This document shows, in pieces, positions 50,258-58,608 of a stretch of 64,000 nt of DNA. Source of the stretch: a virus. Positions within the stretch are counted from its first letter, which is position 1. Every line of letters starts with the position of its first letter. The stretch is from the IMG/VR virus record IMGVR_UViG_3300009514_000005, positions 1-64,000 of that record; one strand, 5' to 3'. The notes below the pieces were generated by a model that was not told where the DNA came from, searched no databases, and saw only the letters and a list, made by a program, of their open reading frames with translations. The position numbers were made by a program, and so were the translations under genes.

Positions 50258-50905
50258 ATGGAAAAAACAATCATAGTGATAGGGCAAGCCAGAAGTGGAA
50301 CATCCATGGCCGGAGGATTCCTGCAAACACTTGGTGTTCAGATGAGCGGGGCTGATAACAAATCACCTCAAAACCCAAAAGGGAGCTTTGAGGATCCGAA
50401 GTTCATAGGGATCACAACAAAAGTAACATCAGCCAAAAAAGCAAACACCCCTATAGAGGATATAAAAAAAGAATTCGAGCCTCTTTTTATTCAAAATATT
50501 AACGAAAAAAATCAACTCCATGGCTTATGGGGATTCAAAAGCGCCCTTAGCCATGAGTCTTTAGAGTTTATTATTCCTAACATTAGAAACCCTCATTTCG
50601 TTGTGACCTTTAGGAATGTTTACAGAAACGCAATGTCCTGGAAAATCCATGTAAAAGAAAGATACAAAACGGAAGTTACGATTCACCAAGCTCTTTCTAA
50701 GGTGTCCAAGGGAATTTGGGATGTATGCGAAGCTTTAGAAAAGCATCAAAACATTCCTTGTCATTTTACAACCTACGAAGAAATGAGATTTGATCCAGTA
50801 GGGCAGGGAAGAAGAATGGCCCAATTTATTGGGCTACCATACCCCGAGGAAATTGAGGCCAAGATCAAAGATTTCATCGTTATGGGATATTCAACAGTTA
50901 AATAG
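50258..50905 (+). CDS. PAPS-dependent sulfotransferase
   Basis: 215 aa. IVIGQARSGTSMAGG carries the 5'-phosphosulfate loop (RSGTS) and VTFRNVYRNAMSW the 3'-phosphate site, both in family order. It would use the PAPS made by the gene before it. Acceptor unknown: glycan, lipid or protein. TAGAAT stands 6 nt before the ATG. Overlaps the opposite-strand methyltransferase by 8 nt. Confidence 0.85.
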   Translation: MEKTIIVIGQARSGTSMAGGFLQTLGVQMSGADNKSPQNPKGSFEDPKFIGITTKVTSAKKANTPIEDIKKEFEPLFIQNINEKNQLHGLWGFKSALSHESLEFIIPNIRNPHFVVTFRNVYRNAMSWKIHVKERYKTEVTIHQALSKVSKGIWDVCEALEKHQNIPCHFTTYEEMRFDPVGQGRRMAQFIGLPYPEEIEAKIKDFIVMGYSTVK

Positions 50906-51428
50906 ACTTCTGAGCACAAAGATAAAATCCATATTTAAACGGAAGGTTTATATCGGATCCATGATCAACCACAACCATACTGTTTCCGTAATAAGCCCTG
51001 AATCTTCTTAAAAATATTTCATGATAATAAGCATGGTAATGCTCAGCGTTCCATAAATTATCATATGCTGAATCATCTGGAAGATAGAGAAAAAGCTTTC
51101 CCCCTGGTTTTATAAAATGAATCCAATCATCCAAGGCTCTAAAGTCATTTGGAACATGCTCAAGACAATGAGACGAGAAGAGACAGTCGTATTGGGCAAC
51201 ATGATCAGGAAGCAATTCGGATAGCCTATAAATATCCTCTATCTGTGGAGGGTTGAAATCTACCCCAGGAAGTTTTCTGCCATCAATCCCAAAAGCTTCA
51301 GGCTTTATTTTGTCAGGACCACAACCAATCTCGATAACTTTCCCGCCACAGTACTGCATAGCGATATGTCTTATCTTTGCCGTCTCGCTTACAAAATCTC
51401 CTTCGCAACATCCCAAACTTTTACCCAT
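50898..51428 (-). CDS. SAM-dependent methyltransferase, Methyltransf_11 type
   Basis: 176 aa. Motif I VIEIGCGPDK, later CLFSSHCLEHVPND and IKPGGKLFLYLPDD, as in class I small-molecule methyltransferases. Close to the sulfotransferase operon but on the other strand. Substrate unknown. Confidence 0.85.
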   Translation of the reverse strand: MGKSLGCCEGDFVSETAKIRHIAMQYCGGKVIEIGCGPDKIKPEAFGIDGRKLPGVDFNPPQIEDIYRLSELLPDHVAQYDCLFSSHCLEHVPNDFRALDDWIHFIKPGGKLFLYLPDDSAYDNLWNAEHYHAYYHEIFLRRFRAYYGNSMVVVDHGSDINLPFKYGFYLCAQKSI

Positions 51429-52033
51429 TAGATCACCTCGTCAACGATTCCTAATTTTTTAGCATCAAGAGCTGTCATATAACTTTCTTTGTTTTCCATC
51501 AACTCTTCAAGTTTTGTTTTGGCAACTTTTTTCCCAAGGCGTTTTTTTTCAACATCACCTATCTCAACGGTTTTCTTATGCCGGATCTCTCTATAAAGAA
51601 TATCGATGATCCTTTTCTTTTCAAGTTTGAGGGAAGCCAGGATCCCGGCGGCCTCGGTCTCATTAGTGCCCATAAGAAGACTGGACTCCCTTGGGCCATG
51701 GAACATAAAGATTGAATCCTTGCTACTTTTTCTCCAATCACCACAAGCAGCAATGGTAGTGGCGGCACTCATACAGTCACCTAAAACATAAGTAATCACA
51801 GTGCCTTCAAATAATTTAAGAGAATTAATAATCGAAATCGCCGAAGCGCAGCAGCCACCATAAGAATTTATGAAAACCGTGACTTCATTTATTCTTTCTT
51901 TTTCTGCTACGTTGTTCCAATAGAAAACTTTACCCTGAACATCCTCAGCCATCTCTTCATTGATTTCACCGAAAATTTTTATGGCACCATTATCTAACTC
52001 AGATTCTAGGACAAAATCTGTTTCCTGAGCCAT
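51428..52033 (-). CDS. clpP: ClpP-like serine protease
   Basis: 201 aa; ATG at 52033 after the GGAG of a palindrome. Fold markers: VFINSYGGCCASAISI, then GDCMSAATTIAACG where Ser is the nucleophile, and FMFHGP with the His. Position and size fit ClpP/SppA proteins that phages use as prohead protease or regulator. No capsid gene lies nearby in this window. Confidence 0.85.
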   Translation of the reverse strand: MAQETDFVLESELDNGAIKIFGEINEEMAEDVQGKVFYWNNVAEKERINEVTVFINSYGGCCASAISIINSLKLFEGTVITYVLGDCMSAATTIAACGDWRKSSKDSIFMFHGPRESSLLMGTNETEAAGILASLKLEKKRIIDILYREIRHKKTVEIGDVEKKRLGKKVAKTKLEELMENKESYMTALDAKKLGIVDEVI

Positions 52034-52039
52034 AAGCCC

Positions 52040-52053
52040 TCCAATCAATTGGA
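52040..52053. repeat. 14-bp palindrome, copy 7
   Basis: Exact TCCAATCAATTGGA. Minus strand: its TGA is the RusA stop, and its end GGAGG is the ClpP ribosome site. Confidence 0.9.
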
Positions 52054-52494
52054 GAGATTTTTCAAAAGACCTACTGCGTTTTTGAATGCCTTCTTCTTTT
52101 CCTTGTCTATAGGCTCAAAGATCATCACAGTGCGATCAACCAGGGCCTCTCCATCGTCCCGTATTTTTATTCTAGCCTGTTTTACGAGACGGTCATTGGA
52201 TAAAATACCGGCCTTTTCTGCGCAGTCATAGGCCATATTCATCAGGTTATCCATGTCGGCCATGCAAACCCTTGTAAAATCAAAGTAAAGTGTGGCCCGG
52301 ATTCTTCCGGTCAAAGGCTCCTTTAGCCCTGACTCAGCGAGTTGCCCCTTCAGAATTTTTATAGCCCCTTCCTCATATTCTCTTTTGGCCTTAGTTTTTC
52401 CTAAAAAATGCTTGCCAGTCTTTTTGTTTTTAAAGATTGGGCGGCCATTTTTTTTAGTGGTGGGTCGAACTGGAATCTCAAATCTATACTTCAT
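52045..52494 (-). CDS. rusA: RusA-type Holliday junction resolvase
   Basis: 149 aa. Hallmark MADMDNLMNMAYDCAEKAGI with the acidic metal site then LSNDRLV and ARIKIRDDGEA. RusA dimers cut four-way junctions at CC. Works with the UvrD, Cas4-like and UvsW-like enzymes in recombination. Confidence 0.92.
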   Translation of the reverse strand: MKYRFEIPVRPTTKKNGRPIFKNKKTGKHFLGKTKAKREYEEGAIKILKGQLAESGLKEPLTGRIRATLYFDFTRVCMADMDNLMNMAYDCAEKAGILSNDRLVKQARIKIRDDGEALVDRTVMIFEPIDKEKKKAFKNAVGLLKNLSN

Positions 52495-53654
52495 TTTCTC
52501 TCGTATTTTTTCCCGTAAATATAAGCAAAGTCACCAGGTACCATAATATGATCTGGAGTTGCTACCTTTTTTTCTGTATCAATATGAACAACTAAAAAAC
52601 TGTTTGTCCACTTATCTCGACCTTCCACATATTCAGCCCTGGTTTCAGCTATACATCCAACAGTTTGCCACCAAATTTTACCCATCGGAATGTTTGAAGT
52701 TGTGATGAGTTCTGGCCTATGGGTATGACCACTTGCTCCAGAAATACCCATGCTTAAATCTTTGAAGTGAGATACGAGAAAGGTATCATAATAAACCTTA
52801 TAGTTCTCTTTTATCTCTTCATTTATATCTCCGTTTTGAAAAGCAGCTAAATCTAATTTGCAAACTAAATTAATTTCAAATTCATCCAACCCAAAAACAT
52901 CTGATAGAGATAGCCCCATAACATCAGAAAGTATAATTCTTATGTTTGGAGTTTTGTCAGCCAAAAGCTTTAAAAGCCTAAAGCAATGATTCCCAGCTAT
53001 GAGATCAATTTGAGAATCAGGGCAAGCTCTTCTAAGTTCTCCGAAAATATTTTTTTTAACAAAATTAAATCTTCCAACAATATCGTAAGAACGTGGATCA
53101 ATGCTGAACCTAGACGCCTCGTACAAATCATATACGTCACCAGCCATGCAAATAACATCAGGCTGAAGCCTCCTTGCTGTATCTACAAAACAAGAAAGAA
53201 CAAAGCGATCTGCATGTTTGTCATGAAAATCTGAGCCAACAAGAATTGTTTTAAATCTCTTTTTATCTCTATTCTTTTTTACAAATTTTTCATGATATGG
53301 AAGAACCTCTACTTCATAAAAATTTCTGTAGACATCAAGAGAAGCATGTTTTGCTATTTTCCTTTCCAGTGAATGTTGATTGCGAGAAAGCTCTAATCCA
53401 GCCTGCCTTCTAAACTCTAAAAAAGTTCCAAAGAATTGAGACCAAGTAGCATCCGAATAATTTCCATGAATTCTATAAAAATTTCTTGTAATGTGTTTTA
53501 ACGGAAAGGCTTCCTGAACTTTTCTTAAATCATCGATGCAGTCTTCTTCGGTAGCCTTAGAGTTGAATTTCTTTTTTCTCTCAGATAAAAGAGCAAGCTC
53601 AGATTGGTTTTGGCGTTTTTTCTTGGGAGCTTTTTTCGCTTTACCCTTTGCCAT
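52491..53654 (-). CDS. Calcineurin-like phosphoesterase, Mre11-like
   Basis: 387 aa. Metal motifs SDFHDKH, AGDVYDLY, GNHC, SHFKD and SGHTHRP in order. The first 130 residues hold a helical domain (ATWSQFFGTFLEFRRQAGL) like phage DNA-binding arms. Probably a DNA nuclease of the recombination set; no SbcC partner is present here. Confidence 0.85.
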   Translation of the reverse strand: MAKGKAKKAPKKKRQNQSELALLSERKKKFNSKATEEDCIDDLRKVQEAFPLKHITRNFYRIHGNYSDATWSQFFGTFLEFRRQAGLELSRNQHSLERKIAKHASLDVYRNFYEVEVLPYHEKFVKKNRDKKRFKTILVGSDFHDKHADRFVLSCFVDTARRLQPDVICMAGDVYDLYEASRFSIDPRSYDIVGRFNFVKKNIFGELRRACPDSQIDLIAGNHCFRLLKLLADKTPNIRIILSDVMGLSLSDVFGLDEFEINLVCKLDLAAFQNGDINEEIKENYKVYYDTFLVSHFKDLSMGISGASGHTHRPELITTSNIPMGKIWWQTVGCIAETRAEYVEGRDKWTNSFLVVHIDTEKKVATPDHIMVPGDFAYIYGKKYERK

Positions 53655-53764
53655 CTACCCTCCGCTAGTTTCGATATGTCAACGAGAACTAACTATAGTG
53701 TAGAGGGTAAACGGAATTTTGTGCAAACTTTTAACTACTTATGACGCATGTGTTACTATTGACC

Positions 53765-53935
53765 ATGGATAATAAACCTGAGAAAAAAGAGGATAAATTT
53801 TGTCCAGAATGCAGTTGTTACCTAAGATGCCATCCAGAATGGCCTCACAAGTATTTAAAGTGCGGAGTGTGTGGATTTACAAGAATGAAAAATTCATTTA
53901 AGAAAAAACCCAGTATTTCCCAGCAATCTTCTTAG
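53765..53935 (+). CDS. Small zinc-ribbon protein, 56 aa
   Basis: CPECSCYLRC and CGVC form a zinc ribbon in a Lys-rich chain. ATG at 53765 with TACTAT 5 nt before it and no Shine-Dalgarno sequence. Its end overlaps the convergent gene by 38 nt. One of few plus-strand genes. Confidence 0.7.
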   Translation: MDNKPEKKEDKFCPECSCYLRCHPEWPHKYLKCGVCGFTRMKNSFKKKPSISQQSS

Positions 53936-54116
53936 ATTCATCAAAAAGCTCTATATCGAAATAATCAACGTAGTCCTTCCAGTTTACTCCGTATAGCTTA
54001 TAGATCTCTCTCACTTTTAAAACAATGGATTTCTTTGTGATCTTTTCATGTGCTCGTAAAAGCTTCACAATGGCAAAAATAATAACCTTGTCAGTTAACT
54101 TAAAATCAATCCTCAT
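53898..54116 (-). CDS. Hypothetical protein, 72 aa
   Basis: Basic helical N-terminus (KLTDKVIIFAIVKLLRAHEK) and acidic C-terminus. Overlaps the upstream gene by 11 nt. No family recognised. Confidence 0.65.
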   Translation of the reverse strand: MRIDFKLTDKVIIFAIVKLLRAHEKITKKSIVLKVREIYKLYGVNWKDYVDYFDIELFDESKKIAGKYWVFS

Positions 54117-54897
54117 TTTTTACCACCCTCACTTTATCGCTTACAAGAGGAGCCCCATCAGGTCCTTTCTCATGATCCTTCACCCAAGTATATCCCTCAA
54201 CACAATACTGGTCTTCACGATCTTTCCCAAGCCCATTATGCTTTCTCCAGTGACCTCTTACTAGCCATCTATGACTCCAATCAATTGGAAAGGCACGTTT
54301 AGGAGTATAATTAGGTCGATTCTTTTTTGGAGTTACATGAATTATTTTCCTTATTTTAATCATCTCCCTGTCTTTACCTGATCCGATTCTTATTTTTTCA
54401 TTAACTTTCTGCTCACCTTTTGACTCTTGCTTGAATCTGTTTAGGAAATTATCTAATATAAAATCATTAGCGACCCCATCAGCATGAGCATCCACCGGAA
54501 AAGAAAGAATATGCGATGTTTTATCTGTCTGAATAAGATTGTAAAAATGAAATTTACCAGGTTTTTTCTCAACACAAACAATACAAGCAGTATAAACCTT
54601 AAGAGGATCATCATCTTTTGGAACCGATACCCATCCATTTAAATATTCATAAGAGCAAACCTTAAAAGGTGCCCACAGTTTTGCATCAATATTTTGTTCA
54701 GCATCTAAAGGATTTTGAGGATCAGAAAGACTATACACAAATGGCTTAACTTTTTTGATGTATCTAGAAAATTCCCCAACCTCTTCCTTGGTAGCCTCCC
54801 TGAGCTGCTTTGCCTCAGGATTACAATGAATGCACTGGAAAACCATAAAGTTTTTAGGGTTTCTGGCAACCTCAATCATTTTTTTCAACTGAATCAA
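54106..54897 (-). CDS. Conserved phage protein, 263 aa
   Basis: The C-terminal half has IDWSHRWLVRGHWRKH then YCVEGYTWVKDHEKGPDG, a block found in uncharacterised actinophage and prophage proteins. N-terminal Cys/His (CIHC) may bind metal. Function unknown; a palindrome copy lies inside. Confidence 0.7.
   Translation of the reverse strand: MIQLKKMIEVARNPKNFMVFQCIHCNPEAKQLREATKEEVGEFSRYIKKVKPFVYSLSDPQNPLDAEQNIDAKLWAPFKVCSYEYLNGWVSVPKDDDPLKVYTACIVCVEKKPGKFHFYNLIQTDKTSHILSFPVDAHADGVANDFILDNFLNRFKQESKGEQKVNEKIRIGSGKDREMIKIRKIIHVTPKKNRPNYTPKRAFPIDWSHRWLVRGHWRKHNGLGKDREDQYCVEGYTWVKDHEKGPDGAPLVSDKVRVVKNED
54276..54289. repeat. 14-bp palindrome, copy 8
   Basis: Exact TCCAATCAATTGGA within the gene above, read as PIDWS. 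Confidence 0.9.
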
Positions 54898-54909
54898 TTT
54901 ATTCTCCTT

Positions 54910-55287
54910 TTATTCCTGGTTCAACGCTCTCCATAAAACATCCAAAAATTCTCCATTTGTTTTTGTTGGGTCTATTGAATTTATTTCATCCAAAAAATCC
55001 AAGACAACTTTTTTAATTTCTCCGGGAATATTTTCATTCTTTTTGAATTTAAAATGACTATTATTAAATTTAATTTCAAGAATCTTTAAATCCTTAATTT
55101 GTAAAACAATTTCAAAATCATTTTTATATTCAAGATGAAAACTTGGATTTCCAAAAGGTTCTTTATAGACACGAAAAATATATCCATCTTTATTCCCAAC
55201 TTTTGCCATTTCTTGTAAAAGATTTTTTCCGGGAATGCCAAACCCATCAGTTTTTTCAGTCATTACCTCTTTTTTATTCTTATCCAT
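54910..55287 (-). CDS. Hypothetical protein, 125 aa
   Basis: Contains GNPSFHLEYKNDFEIVLQ then IKDLKILEIK. Such a block occurs in small proteins often paired with DNA-binding antitoxin-like proteins; here a ribbon-helix-helix gene lies 9 nt upstream. Toxin role is only a guess. Confidence 0.6.
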   Translation of the reverse strand: MDKNKKEVMTEKTDGFGIPGKNLLQEMAKVGNKDGYIFRVYKEPFGNPSFHLEYKNDFEIVLQIKDLKILEIKFNNSHFKFKKNENIPGEIKKVVLDFLDEINSIDPTKTNGEFLDVLWRALNQE

Positions 55288-55296
55288 GTCTATCTC

Positions 55297-55479
55297 CTAC
55301 CTTTCATCTTTTGTACAAATTTGGATAAACTGCCTAACTAATTCCGAGAAAGAAGTGAACCCAAGCTTTTCTTTCATATTCTTTAGTTTCTCATATTCAG
55401 ATTTAGTTACTCTGATCTGGACCTGTTTGCTTAGCTTCTCGCTAGGCTTCCATTGAGAATCTTTCCTTACCTTATCCAT
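55297..55479 (-). CDS. Ribbon-helix-helix DNA-binding protein, 60 aa
   Basis: KLSKQVQIRVTKSEYEKLK supplies the beta strand and first helix, GFTSFSELVRQFI the second helix of an RHH dimer. These bind short inverted repeats and usually repress their own operon. It could also read the dispersed palindrome. Confidence 0.8.
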   Translation of the reverse strand: MDKVRKDSQWKPSEKLSKQVQIRVTKSEYEKLKNMKEKLGFTSFSELVRQFIQICTKDER

Positions 55480-55625
55480 AGCTCTCTCCTTTTCCCCGGA
55501 GGCATATACTTAAGAACCGACATGGCTTTTTGCTCTAGTTCTTCCTCTGTAGTATTCGGAGAACACCAAACAAAAAGAGTGTATAGCCTTTCTCTAAACA
55601 TCACTGTTACGTTCTTTCCAAACAT
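55467..55625 (-). CDS. Small basic protein, 52 aa
   Basis: AGGAGG precedes the ATG. Begins MFGKNVTVMFRERLYTLFVW; Lys/Arg-rich end (GKRRELWIR) that overlaps the RHH start by 13 nt. Found by reading the gap; function unknown. Confidence 0.65.
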   Translation of the reverse strand: MFGKNVTVMFRERLYTLFVWCSPNTTEEELEQKAMSVLKYMPPGKRRELWIR

Positions 55626-55634
55626 GAATCCTCC

Positions 55635-56423
55635 TTATTTAATTTCAGTCATGGTTTCTCCCATTTTTATCGAAACGGGACTTTTTTCGAATTCCACCGG
55701 ATCAGCGACAAGTTTTTTATCAACATAATAAAACTTTAATTTTCCAACGAGTTTATTCATATTGATTTCCGCTGTCATATAAACAACTGGCTTATCTTTT
55801 GAAAAGTCCCCGATTAAATACGGGCCATGATTAGCGTTTCCGGTATTACATATCAAAATATGCAGAAGAATCTTGTCGAGAAACACTCTCGCGGAAAACA
55901 ACTTAGATTCTTTAGGGCAAGTTATTAATGATTTGTGAGGAAATACTTTTGTCGCTTTTACAGTCTTCCCGTTTTTTAACTCCTGAACCTCCATGGGATA
56001 TCCAACATGATTATAAAACTTCCACTTACCCTCTTGCTTGTTCTCTAAATAATTTCCTTCAGATGTTTTCTCCATGGTTTTTGGATCCCAAAAAACAGTG
56101 TGCCCATGATGAATGACATTATTCACCACTTTGTTTTGATACATAATCCTCGAAGCTAAGCTAAAATTACCCATGGCCGACATTTTTTCCGCTATTGCCT
56201 TGGCTCTCTTGTCGACAGATGTGGTAGCTTTCACACATCCTGCCATAAAACTATTTATTCTTTTGGCGTAAGCAAAAGTTTTCTTTAGCGGTGGCGGACA
56301 TTTATCTTGAGCCAACCATTCTTTGCCGCCCACCAAAGATCTAAGAGTATTTTCTCCGGCACTGAACTGAGCATCTGAACTCATCGAAGCTAATAAAATT
56401 ATTGCAAACATTAAAATTTTCAT
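55635..56423 (-). CDS. Secreted MORN-repeat-like protein, 262 aa
   Basis: Residues 1-20 (MKILMFAIILLASMSSDAQF) form a signal peptide. A MORN-type stretch GNYLENKQEGKWKFYNHVGY lies in the middle and an Ig/beta-looking domain ends the chain. Exported to the periplasm or outer surface; role unknown. Confidence 0.65.
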   Translation of the reverse strand: MKILMFAIILLASMSSDAQFSAGENTLRSLVGGKEWLAQDKCPPPLKKTFAYAKRINSFMAGCVKATTSVDKRAKAIAEKMSAMGNFSLASRIMYQNKVVNNVIHHGHTVFWDPKTMEKTSEGNYLENKQEGKWKFYNHVGYPMEVQELKNGKTVKATKVFPHKSLITCPKESKLFSARVFLDKILLHILICNTGNANHGPYLIGDFSKDKPVVYMTAEINMNKLVGKLKFYYVDKKLVADPVEFEKSPVSIKMGETMTEIK

Positions 56424-56617
56424 ATTTTCCCCCTAAGGTTATCAGCCATTTCATTAAGCATATTTTTTTCTTCATCTGGTCGAATACAGTCCGAACAAAT
56501 TCCTTGATAAATTTTTTGCGTTTGCCTAGATGAGTGAATCGGATCAACCAATGTTGTCACTTTCTTCCCACACCTTGGGCAATTCATATAAGTTATCCTT
56601 GGTTTACGTCTTTTCAT
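56420..56617 (-). CDS. Zinc-ribbon protein, 65 aa
   Basis: CPRCGKKV and CSDCIRP give a four-Cys ribbon after a basic start (MKRRKPRITY). Overlaps neighbours by 4 nt. Likely an adaptor. Confidence 0.65.
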   Translation of the reverse strand: MKRRKPRITYMNCPRCGKKVTTLVDPIHSSRQTQKIYQGICSDCIRPDEEKNMLNEMADNLRGKI

Positions 56618-57063
56618 TCCTCTTCCATCTCCCTTAAAAATTTAACTACAACTCCAAACACCATTTGCTTTTCAAGAAGCTGACCATGCATGATTTCGCT
56701 CATTAGCGTAAATCCAGGGCCGAGTTCTTCTTTCGCCTGATCTACCCAACCTGGCCTCGTAAGATGAGACGAAAGCCATTTTAAAAGATCACTGCTATAA
56801 ATATCGGCATCGATATCACAGTAACAATCCAGCATCTCTTCGAGATTATCCTCGTCACACTCGGAGATGTTAACCAGGGATTCCCAGACAAACTTGTGTC
56901 TGTAATCCTTCGGGGCAAGACTATCTTCCTCGTGAGCCTTATAAGCCATGTCTTTAATCCATTCCGGATGCCCATCTTTCAGACAGAAAAATTCTTCGCC
57001 ATTATCCCTAGTCTTTTTTTCGAACCAAGACTCTGCTTCTTTTGCTAATTTAATTACGCTCAT
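56614..57063 (-). CDS. Conserved phage protein, 149 aa
   Basis: ATG at 57063 with GGAGG upstream. Segment PEWIKDMAYKAHEEDSLAPK is seen in small unassigned phage proteins; the rest is helical and acidic (EDNLEEMLDCYCDID). Function unknown. Confidence 0.7.
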   Translation of the reverse strand: MSVIKLAKEAESWFEKKTRDNGEEFFCLKDGHPEWIKDMAYKAHEEDSLAPKDYRHKFVWESLVNISECDEDNLEEMLDCYCDIDADIYSSDLLKWLSSHLTRPGWVDQAKEELGPGFTLMSEIMHGQLLEKQMVFGVVVKFLREMEEE

Positions 57064-57077
57064 CACCGCCTCCGTTA

Positions 57078-57335
57078 TTAGTCTAATCCTTTAACTAGTT
57101 TGATTGGATCCCCGCCACACTCTTTAACCAACTCCATAGCTCGATAAAATTCTTTTACTTCGATCATGTAAACATCTTCTTTTTTGGCCGAATAACAACC
57201 ATGATAATTAGATCCAAAAAAATCTATCCATCCAGCATGATTCCTGTTCTCACCAGGGATGTGGTATCCAAACTGGCCTTTGAAATATTGTTTTCCAGAT
57301 GTATAAAAATTCCTTTTAAGAATTACGATTTTCAT
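57078..57335 (-). CDS. Hypothetical protein, 85 aa
   Basis: Small beta protein (MKIVILKRNFYTSGKQYFKG) with a Gly/Tyr-rich centre. Its stop region overlaps nothing. No family recognised. Confidence 0.65.
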   Translation of the reverse strand: MKIVILKRNFYTSGKQYFKGQFGYHIPGENRNHAGWIDFFGSNYHGCYSAKKEDVYMIEVKEFYRAMELVKECGGDPIKLVKGLD

Positions 57336-57755
57336 CTAAGCCTCCTCATTAAAAGCTTCTTCCCAGGGCCCATAGTGCCTATACCGTTGCATCCAATAAC
57401 TGGTTTCACCCATGTCGAACTGAACGCTCATCCCAGGAGCGATTCCAAATTTCTGATAAAAGTCTTGAATACTCATATCGATGATCACTTTATTATTAGT
57501 GTCAGCGATTTTGGCTCGGCCATTAATCTCAAGCCAGGCGAGTTGAAAGTGAGTGTTTGAAAAACCATGGGCAAGGCGACAAGTCCTATCGTTCCAATGG
57601 TATTTGTTTTTCATCATGAAGTGGATCTGCCAAGTGAACTGAGGCCGGGCATAGCCTTCAGGAACCGCTTCCCATTTTTTGGCCCAAGGGAAAAGCTTTT
57701 TCCAAGCCCTGACCCCGATTCCTACTTTTGGACATTTCTTCAGTTTCCTTTTCAT
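57336..57755 (-). CDS. Hypothetical protein, 139 aa, probably leaderless
   Basis: Lys-rich N-terminus then aromatic-rich middle (QFTWQIHFMMKNKYHWN). The -10 GATAAT of a strong promoter ends 6 nt before the ATG, so transcription would start at or next to the start codon; no Shine-Dalgarno sequence. Function unknown. Confidence 0.7.
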   Translation of the reverse strand: MKRKLKKCPKVGIGVRAWKKLFPWAKKWEAVPEGYARPQFTWQIHFMMKNKYHWNDRTCRLAHGFSNTHFQLAWLEINGRAKIADTNNKVIIDMSIQDFYQKFGIAPGMSVQFDMGETSYWMQRYRHYGPWEEAFNEEA

Positions 57756-57761
57756 ACCTAG

Positions 57762-57790
57762 ATTATCAGGTATTCTGGTTTAAATGTAAA
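57762..57790 (-). promoter_or_regulatory. Sigma70-type promoter, leaderless gene
   Basis: TTTACA and GATAAT 17 bp apart on the minus strand with the same flank as the promoter at 48997-49025 (CTTTACATTTA and AATACCTGATAAT). Confidence 0.8.
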
Positions 57791-57871
57791 GAGGTTTTAT
57801 TGACATAACGTAGGACAAAAATAGGTCTAGGATTTCAGTGAGATAAGAGCCAGGACCGCTGGCCCCAAAGA

Positions 57872-58039
57872 CTAATTTGCCGGACTGCGGTCTAGTTGCA
57901 CCACCCCATCTTCGTTCTGAACCCAATTTTTAAGCCCTCCACTATGGCCTTCAATATCGGTAACAACGATTCCATCATCGTAAGTCATATCTGGAGCATG
58001 ATCTTTCACCACATAAATGTCCCTAGGAACTTGCGTCAA
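57872..58039 (-). CDS. Small protein, 55 aa, TTG start
   Basis: The TTG directly follows the TAG of the HNH gene (TAGTTG), as at 883. Soluble sequence with YVVKDHAPDMTYDDGIVVTD. Found by reading the gap; the rare start lowers confidence. Confidence 0.55.
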   Translation of the reverse strand: MTQVPRDIYVVKDHAPDMTYDDGIVVTDIEGHSGGLKNWVQNEDGVVQLDRSPAN

Positions 58040-58402
58040 CTAAGATGCATGAAATTTTGGATTTTCTGGATCAAAAGGGGGTATCTCATCAATTCTGGGG
58101 CCTTCAGAGCCCTCGTCATAGAGCCTATTGAAGTGTTCAACCTGGGCCCAGAAATCAACCTTAAACCGCTCCTGGGTAGTTTTAGCCCCCTTACTGTGGA
58201 CCCAACCCATGTGATGATGAGGACATAGAGGAATTGCGGTCTTGTCGGCCCCAAAAGCACCTCTAGATTTAACATGATGGGCGTGAACAGGATAGGCCCC
58301 GCATTTCGGAATACAGCAGTTGAAAGAATGAAGCCACCAAAGATAGCGAGGATCTAAATCCCTATAACATTTCTTCTTAGATTTTTTTGGTTTCGGAATC
58401 AT
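58040..58402 (-). CDS. HNH endonuclease-like protein
   Basis: 120 aa. CCIPKCG supplies zinc ligands, then AHHVKSRGAFGADKTAIP and LCPHHHMGWVH complete the His-Asn/His metal finger (His-His, then Asp/Asn position occupied by Asp). Small free-standing HNH proteins of phages often nick DNA at packaging or recombination sites. Confidence 0.8.
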   Translation of the reverse strand: MIPKPKKSKKKCYRDLDPRYLWWLHSFNCCIPKCGAYPVHAHHVKSRGAFGADKTAIPLCPHHHMGWVHSKGAKTTQERFKVDFWAQVEHFNRLYDEGSEGPRIDEIPPFDPENPKFHAS

Positions 58403-58604
58403 TAATGCTGTAACTCTCTGGGTCAGAAGAAACCTTACGAAGATTATCTTGCTTGCCGCAATTTGGACAAGGGGTTTTACAAATAATTTTACCTATTGAT
58501 CCAACAAACTTTGTATGACTTCTAAAGTACTGATCACACCTACAATGACAACTATCTTCTCTATATTTATCAATCTCAGTCCAATCTATTTTAAGGGTTT
58601 CCAC
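58377..58604 (-). CDS. Cys-rich small protein, 75 aa
   Basis: CHCRCDQYF and CKTPCPNCG give two zinc knuckles. Overlaps the HNH gene by 26 nt. Possible partner of the nuclease; function unknown. Confidence 0.65.
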   Translation of the reverse strand: METLKIDWTEIDKYREDSCHCRCDQYFRSHTKFVGSIGKIICKTPCPNCGKQDNLRKVSSDPESYSINDSETKKI

Positions 58605-58608
58605 GTTA

